A stretch of 64,000 bases of DNA, taken from Thiomonas sp. FB-Cd (GTDB lineage Bacteria > Pseudomonadota > Gammaproteobacteria > Burkholderiales > Burkholderiaceae_C). A program made the translations under genes and the position numbers. The notes beneath the pieces are model-generated. The model had not been told where the DNA came from, did not search any database, and saw only the letters and a list, made by a program, of their open reading frames with translations. The stretch spans positions 2,418,001-2,482,000 of the forward strand of contig NZ_JPOE01000002.1 in assembly GCF_000733775.1 (NCBI RefSeq), in the 5' to 3' direction. Shown one piece after another: positions 58,337 to 64,000 of this stretch; positions within the stretch are counted from its first letter, which is position 1, and each line of letters opens with the position of its first letter.

Positions 58337-59629
58337 TCAGAACGCCACAAAGCCGTTTGGGAATTGCGTGCCCTGAATACCGGTTGCAATGGGCCGCCCG
58401 AAGTAAAACGGCAAACCCAGATCGATCTGGCCGGAGACTGCTGCAGTGCCGCCCAGCGCCGGCAGCGCCGCATTCGCCGTCTGGAACATGGCATCGGCGC
58501 TGGCAATGGTGATGCCCGCATTGGCAACGATCGCGCCCGAGGAAAGCTCCAGGGCCTCATTGGCGGGCGGGAGCGGGCAATAAAAGCCGGTTGATTGGGT
58601 GCACGGGGGCAGATTCAGGGCCAGGTAGTCGCCATTGGAGCCGCTGTCGATGAAGCCCGTACCCGCACTGCCGTTGACGGCGACCGACAGATTGCCAATA
58701 TTGTCCAGCGGGAAGACCTGCGCGCCGGATGGCAGCTGGTTGTTGCTGGCGGTGTTGATCCCCAAAACAAGCACCCCGGTCGCTGTCTGCGCCCCCCACG
58801 GCAGGGGTACCGCAGGCAGCAGCAGGATGCTGCCGTTGTTGTCGGACGCCAGAGCCGCAACCGGGTTGATGCCTTGCTGGTCGAGGCTCGCGCTGGTTTC
58901 GGTGCAGGTGGAGCCGCTGCAGGAGAAGTAGATACCCGGAGTTGTCTTGTATTGGGAGGTACAGGCCTGGCCGCAGTCATACGTAAAGTTGCTGATCCCC
59001 AAAATGCCGTTGACCACCCCGGCCAGTTGCCCCGAGAAATCCGGCCCCTGGTTCTGGCAGGCCAGTGGCGCGGTCGTCGGGATTGCAGGATCGTTGATGA
59101 CCTCGATCGGTATGGCGCCGGCGGTGCTCAGGCCGCCGATCTGCACGGTGGCCTTGCGCATGCTGCCCCAGGTGTAGCCCGAGGCGAATTGCGCGCAGGC
59201 GGCAAGTTGTCCGCTTGCGGCAGGAATACCGGGCAGGTTCACCGACCCCAGTTGGTTGGCGAAAATGCGAAGGCCCGCAGAGCCGGTATCGACGAGCACA
59301 TTGGGGATGCTCTGGCAGGCGTTGCTCGCATCGCACACCGTCACGGTGACATAGGGGGTGTTCGCTGTGCTTGTGCCGCTCGTGTTCAGCTGCCGGACGC
59401 TGACCGGCACCACATTCGGCCCGCTGGGTGGCGTGGCCAGACTCACGCCGGGGTTGGTCGTCGCCGCTGGAACCGCTGGCGTGCTGCCGCCGCCCCCGCC
59501 ACAAGAAGCCAGCAGGGTCGACGCGGCCAGCGCCAGACCCACCGCAACCCTGCGCATGGGCGCCTCAGGCACGCGGCGCATGATGCCGGTACGTGTCAAG
59601 AATCGTTCGCGCAGGAGGCTCAGGCTCAT
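58337..59629 (-). CDS. DUF3443 lipoprotein
   Basis: A protein of up to 430 residues. A lipobox LLASC lies at about residues 39-43, after MRRVAVGLALAAST. Motifs such as DTGSAGLRIFA and DSGSNGDYLAL recall aspartic-protease-like folds, but function is unknown for DUF3443. Its ATG at 59629 overlaps the stop of the DUF2844 gene (ATGA), so the two are co-translated; downstream in-frame ATGs (59581, 59557) would give a more standard signal peptide. Confidence 0.83.
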   Translation of the reverse strand: MSLSLLRERFLTRTGIMRRVPEAPMRRVAVGLALAASTLLASCGGGGGSTPAVPAATTNPGVSLATPPSGPNVVPVSVRQLNTSGTSTANTPYVTVTVCDASNACQSIPNVLVDTGSAGLRIFANQLGSVNLPGIPAASGQLAACAQFASGYTWGSMRKATVQIGGLSTAGAIPIEVINDPAIPTTAPLACQNQGPDFSGQLAGVVNGILGISNFTYDCGQACTSQYKTTPGIYFSCSGSTCTETSASLDQQGINPVAALASDNNGSILLLPAVPLPWGAQTATGVLVLGINTASNNQLPSGAQVFPLDNIGNLSVAVNGSAGTGFIDSGSNGDYLALNLPPCTQSTGFYCPLPPANEALELSSGAIVANAGITIASADAMFQTANAALPALGGTAAVSGQIDLGLPFYFGRPIATGIQGTQFPNGFVAF

Positions 59630-60114
59630 GGCTGCAAACTCGACACATCGAAGCCCGCCGGCACCAGCGACGGCACCCAGGCGACGCCATAGAAATTTCG
59701 CATGCGGCCGGCGCTGTGCACCACAATATCGTCACCGTGCACGCTCGACGCGGCCAGGCCCATGCCCGCGCGCGGCCTGCCCCCAAGGTAGGGCTTGAAA
59801 TAGGCACCGAGCAACTGCTGAAGGTCGGGTTTGAACGGCCCGCGCCACGTCAGGGCAAACACCGTACCCGTGGCATCGGCATATTCAGTGACTGTTGCCC
59901 CGCGTGGGGTCTGCACAACCTGACTCTGGATCGAGGCCGCGGCTTGCGCTGCTGATGTGGATCGTGCAGCCAGGCGCTGTGACGGTGCAGCCACCGTGCC
60001 GTCCTCGCCGGCCGCACTCAGTGGCCGGCCCAAGCCGGCTTGGGCGCCCGTTTGCGCGAGCAGGACCAGCGCACAGGCTGCAAACCAACGCAAGATTTGC
60101 TTGAAAGGCGTCAT
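59626..60114 (-). CDS. DUF2844 exported protein
   Basis: A 162-residue protein with a signal peptide (residues about 1-26, ending AQA). TEYADATGTVFALTWRGPFKPDLQQLLG and the C-terminal region fit DUF2844, which is commonly paired with DUF3443 in Burkholderiales. Function is unknown. It is the first gene of the pair. Confidence 0.82.
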   Translation of the reverse strand: MTPFKQILRWFAACALVLLAQTGAQAGLGRPLSAAGEDGTVAAPSQRLAARSTSAAQAAASIQSQVVQTPRGATVTEYADATGTVFALTWRGPFKPDLQQLLGAYFKPYLGGRPRAGMGLAASSVHGDDIVVHSAGRMRNFYGVAWVPSLVPAGFDVSSLQP

Positions 60115-60200
60115 GACAAAGGAGGTTGATGCAAAGAAAAACCGGATCCTGCCGTTCAGTCTATCCGAACCTCAGGCACGCAACCGCCGCACCGCACCGC

Positions 60201-60857
60201 TCAGGCCGCGGTTTCATCGAGCACGCTGTCCAGGTGCCCACTGTCGTTCCATCCCACCAGAATGAGGCGACCGTCGACCGCGAGCACGCGGTTGATCGCG
60301 GCATTGCGCAACTCCCAGGTGCGCGGCGCATCCAGGGCCTGGCCCGTGGCGCAGCGGTGCAGGCAATCCAGTGCGCCACCATGCGTCACGATGGCCAGGG
60401 TCTGGCCCAGATGGCGCTCGGCGATGCCCAGCACGGCCGCCGTGACGCGCGCGTAGAACGCATCGAGGCGTTCGCCCCCGCCCGGCGCTGCGAAGGACGG
60501 GTCGCGCTTGCGCCAGCGCATGCATGCATCGGGATGGGTGTCCTGCAACTGCGCAAAACTTGATCCCTCGAATGCGCCGAAGGCGCGCTCGCGCAGGGCT
60601 GCGTCGGTGCGCGGCACAAGGCCCTGCGCCGCGGCAATAGGAGCCGCCGTCTCGCGTGCGCGCAACAGGTCGCTGGCGTACACGCCGTGGATTTGCATCT
60701 CGCCCAGCGCTTGCGCCACAGCCTGCGCCTGGGCCTGGCCGCGCGCGTTGAGCGCAATATCGGTGTGCCCCTGAATGCGCGCGCTGGCATTCCAGTCCGT
60801 TTCGCCGTGGCGGATGAGCAAAAGCAAGGTGGCTTCGTCTTGGAGCATGGCTGGCAT
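60201..60857 (-). CDS. Histidine phosphatase family protein (GpmB-like)
   Basis: A 218-residue phosphatase/mutase of the histidine phosphatase superfamily. The catalytic motif LIRHGETDWN (about residue 13) and the second His in AIVTHGGALDCL (about 160) are intact. Substrate is uncertain: phosphoglycerate mutase-like, cobalamin or sugar phosphatase roles occur. ATG codons at 60857 and 60848 are both plausible. In related genomes a gene of this kind lies close to ruvB. Confidence 0.88.
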   Translation of the reverse strand: MPAMLQDEATLLLLIRHGETDWNASARIQGHTDIALNARGQAQAQAVAQALGEMQIHGVYASDLLRARETAAPIAAAQGLVPRTDAALRERAFGAFEGSSFAQLQDTHPDACMRWRKRDPSFAAPGGGERLDAFYARVTAAVLGIAERHLGQTLAIVTHGGALDCLHRCATGQALDAPRTWELRNAAINRVLAVDGRLILVGWNDSGHLDSVLDETAA

Positions 60858-60950
60858 GGTAGCGCGAGTGACCGTCCCAAAGGCCTCGATCACGCCGCCG
60901 AACCGCGCACCCGAACGTGGCGACGTGAGGGGTTTGGCACCAGCGCGGGG

Positions 60951-62552
60951 TCAATGCGCCGCACTGGCGTCGACCGGCCCGGACGTCTTGGCGGGTTTGA
61001 TCAGCCAGACGATGCCGATCATCGCCAGGAACAGCCAGGCGCTCAGGCGAAACATCTCGTCCACGGAGATCGTATAGGCCTGCTGGTCGATGAGGCGGTT
61101 GATCACCCCCAGTGCCTGTTCATAGCTGAATCCACCCTGCTGCAGGCCCTGGATGACGGGGTCCGAGACCGGGTTGCCGGCGTAGATGTGGCTTACGAGC
61201 TGCTCGTGATGCAAGCTGGCGCGATTCGCCCACAGCGTGGTGTAGATCGAGGTGCCGAATGATCCCGCAGTGATGCGCGCAAAATTCGACAGCCCCGACG
61301 CCGCGGCGATGCGCTGCGGAGGCAAGCCGCCGAGGATGATGCCCAGCAGCGGGATGAAGAACGTGGCCGTGGCGATGCCCTGGATCACCGTGGGAATCGA
61401 ATATTCCCAATAGCTGTCCGCCACGGTGAAGCGCGAACGCATCCAGAACACCAGTGCAAATACGGCGAACGAAAGGGTCGTGATCCAGCGCATGTCCACC
61501 GCGTTCATGTAGCGACCGATGATGGGCGAGAGCATCAAGGCGAACAGCCCCACCCAGGCCAGCACCTCACCGGCGTCGGTCGCGGTGTACCCGACGAACT
61601 CCTGAAGCCACAGGGGCAGCAGCACCAGGCTGCCGAAAAACATGCCGTAGGCCAGCGCCAGCATGATGGTGCCGAGGGTGAAGTTGGGCAGTTTGAACAG
61701 GGTCAGGTCCACCACCGGATGCTCATCGTAGATTTCCCAAATGAGGAAGAGCACAAAGCCGATGAAAGCGCTCACCGCCAGTGCCAGGATGACGTTGGAG
61801 CCGAACCAGTCGAGTTCCTGGCCCTTGTCCAGCATGATCTGCAGCGACCCCACCCAGATGACCAGAAGGCTCAGCCCCGTCCAGTCGATCGGAAGCTTGC
61901 GGATCGGGGTCTCCCGGTCTTTGTAGATGGCCAGCGTGACGAGCGCACAGATGATGCCCACGGGCACATTGATATAGAAAATCCACGGCCAGGAAATATT
62001 GTCGGTAATCCAGCCGCCGAGAAGCGGTCCGGTAATGGGTGCCACCAGCGTGGTCATGGACCACATCGCGATGGCCATGCCCGCGCGCTGCGGCCGGTAG
62101 CTCGACAGCAGGAGCGTTTGCGACAGGGGAATCATCGGGCCTGCGCTGGCGCCCTGCAGCACGCGGAAAAGGATCAGGACTTCCAGGCTCGGCGCCTGGC
62201 CGCAGAGGAAGGAAAACAGGGTGAACAGCAGGATGCTGGAGAGAAAGACCTTGACCGCTCCGAAGCGCTGGGTGAGAAAGCCGGTGAGCGGCACGGCGAT
62301 GGCATTGGCCACGCCGAAGGATGTGATGACCCAGGTGCCCTGCGACGAGCTCACGCCCAGATCGCCTGCGATCGAGGGGATCGACACGTTGGCGATCGAG
62401 GTGTCGAGCACGTTCATGAAGGTCGCCAGGCTCAGCGCAATCGTGCCCAGCACCAGGGCACCGCCGGCAAGCGGCTTCAGGTGTGCAGGATGCGATGGCG
62501 GCTCTGGCGTGGCGCCGGCTGCGGCTTCCTCGACCGTGGTGATATCGGCCAT
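60951..62552 (-). CDS. emrB: DHA2-type multidrug efflux MFS transporter (EmrB-like)
   Basis: A 533-residue transporter with about 14 membrane helices. MNVLDTSIANVSIPSIAGDLG and WVITSFGVANAIAVPLTGFL are the DHA2 signatures, and QRAGMAIAMWSMTTLVAPITGPLLGGW in parts matches motif C. With the adaptor 8 bp upstream and an outer-membrane factor it would form a tripartite drug pump. Substrate unknown. It ends near the phosphatase gene. Confidence 0.92.
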   Translation of the reverse strand: MADITTVEEAAAGATPEPPSHPAHLKPLAGGALVLGTIALSLATFMNVLDTSIANVSIPSIAGDLGVSSSQGTWVITSFGVANAIAVPLTGFLTQRFGAVKVFLSSILLFTLFSFLCGQAPSLEVLILFRVLQGASAGPMIPLSQTLLLSSYRPQRAGMAIAMWSMTTLVAPITGPLLGGWITDNISWPWIFYINVPVGIICALVTLAIYKDRETPIRKLPIDWTGLSLLVIWVGSLQIMLDKGQELDWFGSNVILALAVSAFIGFVLFLIWEIYDEHPVVDLTLFKLPNFTLGTIMLALAYGMFFGSLVLLPLWLQEFVGYTATDAGEVLAWVGLFALMLSPIIGRYMNAVDMRWITTLSFAVFALVFWMRSRFTVADSYWEYSIPTVIQGIATATFFIPLLGIILGGLPPQRIAAASGLSNFARITAGSFGTSIYTTLWANRASLHHEQLVSHIYAGNPVSDPVIQGLQQGGFSYEQALGVINRLIDQQAYTISVDEMFRLSAWLFLAMIGIVWLIKPAKTSGPVDASAAH

Positions 62553-62560
62553 CGTCGGCC

Positions 62561-63880
62561 TCAGCGCTTGGCGGGAGCAGGCGCGGCGGCACCGTGCCCG
62601 GCTGGCGTCTTCGCGTCCGGCAGGCCGACTTGCCCGTCGGGCATGCCACCGGCATTCGCCGCGATGATGCTGTTGACCAGCGCGTCGGCCTTGTCCCAGT
62701 TGGCCGCATAAACGTCGGTCTGCGCCGCCGGCTTGCTGGGTGGCTCGTCCACGACAAGCGGTCCGCCATGGTGGCTGATGTCCACGGTGACCTCGGTGGA
62801 CAGGCCCACGCGCAACGGGTATCTGGCCACCTGCGCGGCATCGAGGGCAATGCGCACCGGCACGCGCTGCACCACCTTGATCCAGTTGCCGGTGGCGTTC
62901 TGTGCCGGCAGCAGCGCAAACGCCGCACCGCTCCCGGCGGAGATCCCGACGACCTTGCCGTCATACGTCACGTTGCTGCCATAGAGATCGGCCGTGACCT
63001 TGGCGGGCTGGCCGATGCGCAGCTCACGCAACTGGGTTTCCTTGAAGTTGGCATCCACCCACACGTCCGATAGCGGCACCACGCTCATCAGCGGCAGGCC
63101 TGGGGCCACGCGCTGGCCGAGTTGCACCGTGCGGCGTGCCACCACACCCGTGACCGGTGCGAGGATCGTGGTGCGCTCGTAGGCCAGATAGGCCTCGCGC
63201 ACACGCGCTGCGGCCAGGCGCACAGTGGGGTTGCGGGCCAGCACGCTGCCGGCCGTCTGGGCCTCGTTTGCCGTCACCTGAGCCAATGCGGCTTTCACAC
63301 CGGCCTGCGCGGTCTGCAGGGCGCTCTTGGCCGCCTGCACGGCGATCTGCGCCTGGCGGATTTCCTCGCCACCCACGGCCCCGGTGCCCGCAAGCGCCTG
63401 GCGGCGGTGGAGCGCGTCCTCGGCCTTGGCGAGATTGGCCTGGGCGGTGGCCACGTCGGTCTGGCGCACGCCCACCAGCGACTGCAAGGCAGCGGTCTGG
63501 GCATAGGTCACCCGCAGGGCGCGCACCGCCTGTCCGAGCTGTGCCTCGGCCTGCTGCAAGGCCACGCGGGTATCCGCGCCGTCAAGCTTGAGCAGGGTCT
63601 GCCCAGCCTGCACGAGTTGGGTGTCATCGGCGTTGATGGCCGTGACCGTGCCGCCCACCTGAGGCGTGATCTGCACCAGGTTGCCGCTGACATAGGCGTC
63701 GTCCGTGTTGACCTCCGACAGCGACAACCAATAGTGGTAGCCGCTGTAGAGGACGCCGGCGATGATGAACACGGTGATGGCCCCAAGCATCAGCTTGCGG
63801 CGCTTGGCCGCCTTGCCGTTGCCCGAGTCCGGTGCGCTGTCTGGCGTGTTTGCGTTGGACGATTGCGGATTGGCGCTCAT
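62561..63880 (-). CDS. emrA: HlyD/EmrA-type membrane fusion protein
   Basis: A 439-residue periplasmic adaptor. One membrane helix (about residues 31-50), a biotinyl-lipoyl domain split around a long coiled coil (about 100-215) and beta-barrel region (about 240-370) are visible. VNTDDAYVSGNLVQITPQVGG is the usual start of the lipoyl half. ATG at 63880 follows GGAG. It links EmrB to an outer-membrane channel. Confidence 0.92.
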   Translation of the reverse strand: MSANPQSSNANTPDSAPDSGNGKAAKRRKLMLGAITVFIIAGVLYSGYHYWLSLSEVNTDDAYVSGNLVQITPQVGGTVTAINADDTQLVQAGQTLLKLDGADTRVALQQAEAQLGQAVRALRVTYAQTAALQSLVGVRQTDVATAQANLAKAEDALHRRQALAGTGAVGGEEIRQAQIAVQAAKSALQTAQAGVKAALAQVTANEAQTAGSVLARNPTVRLAAARVREAYLAYERTTILAPVTGVVARRTVQLGQRVAPGLPLMSVVPLSDVWVDANFKETQLRELRIGQPAKVTADLYGSNVTYDGKVVGISAGSGAAFALLPAQNATGNWIKVVQRVPVRIALDAAQVARYPLRVGLSTEVTVDISHHGGPLVVDEPPSKPAAQTDVYAANWDKADALVNSIIAANAGGMPDGQVGLPDAKTPAGHGAAAPAPAKR

Positions 63881-63946
63881 GGAAAGCTCCGAGTCGATGT
63901 CATGTGTTGTTGTGATGGATGCGAGGAAGGGAGAGAGCGCAGCCCC

Positions 63947-64000
63947 TCAGCGCCGAGCGGTTGCCGTGTTCACGCCACCCTGCAGCACTCCGGCACTGGG
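63947..64000 (-). CDS. C-terminus of a probable outer-membrane efflux factor (partial)
   Basis: Only 17 residues before the stop are in the window (VLQGGVNTATARR at the end). Position just upstream of emrA-emrB and the glycine-rich end suit a NodT/OprM-like outer-membrane factor, but this is inference from context. Confidence 0.4.
   Translation of the reverse strand, partial: PSAGVLQGGVNTATARR

Overview
The window is GC-rich chromosomal DNA of a betaproteobacterium, most likely order Burkholderiales. The evidence is the dusB-fis-purH-ruvC order, the DUF2844/DUF3443 pair, a LiuR-type MerR regulator next to a leucine/isovalerate (liu) gene cluster, and the minor-pilin set pilE-fimT-pilV-pilW-pilX-pilY1. 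A genus such as Thiomonas is only a guess. No rRNA, tRNA or CRISPR array was recognised.

Layout. 1-9 kb: a membrane c-type cytochrome, a ClC channel, an MFS carrier, Dps, a secreted His-rich protein, UbiA, a glutamate dehydrogenase, an aldo/keto reductase and a small basic protein. 9-20 kb, all on the minus strand: a type IV pilus locus. In transcription order it is pilA, an O-oligosaccharyltransferase-like gene, a second pilin, pilC, then pilE-fimT-pilV-pilW-pilX-pilY1. PilY1 carries an N-terminal lectin-like domain. pilA has a -24/-12 (sigma-54) promoter. A second, better -24/-12 promoter lies upstream and seems to drive a previously unannotated RNA of about 60 nt that ends in a Rho-independent terminator. 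That RNA is the most novel item here.

21-46 kb: a large liu (leucine/isovalerate catabolism) region. It holds liuR, a thioesterase, liuA, aceK, a thiolase, ridA, a second acyl-CoA dehydrogenase, a DsbA-like isomerase, an acyl-CoA synthetase, liuB, dinB, liuC, bioB, a DUF4126 gene, liuD, a 2-hydroxyacid dehydrogenase, a yegP-like gene and liuE. The pathway turns isovaleryl-CoA into acetyl-CoA and acetoacetate. AceK (glyoxylate-shunt switch) and BioB (biotin for the LiuB/LiuD carboxylase) fit as partners. Two transposon insertions interrupt it: a TnpB element after the thiolase, and a TnpB element plus an IS1111-type IS110 element between bioB and DUF4126. Two genes in it (acyl-CoA synthetase and liuC) each lack one base in a short G or C run, so they are either decaying or mis-sequenced.

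46-60 kb: housekeeping genes ybaK, DUF1289, dusB, fis, purH, ruvC, then leuA with a long leader, and ruvA-ruvB further on. Between ruvC and ruvA lie leuA, fabA and a 3-kb island (a dead tnpB and a Fic-domain gene) bounded by inverted copies of one transposon end. 58-64 kb, minus strand: the DUF2844/DUF3443 pair, a histidine phosphatase and an EmrA/EmrB-type efflux pump, with the last codons of a probable outer-membrane factor at the window edge.
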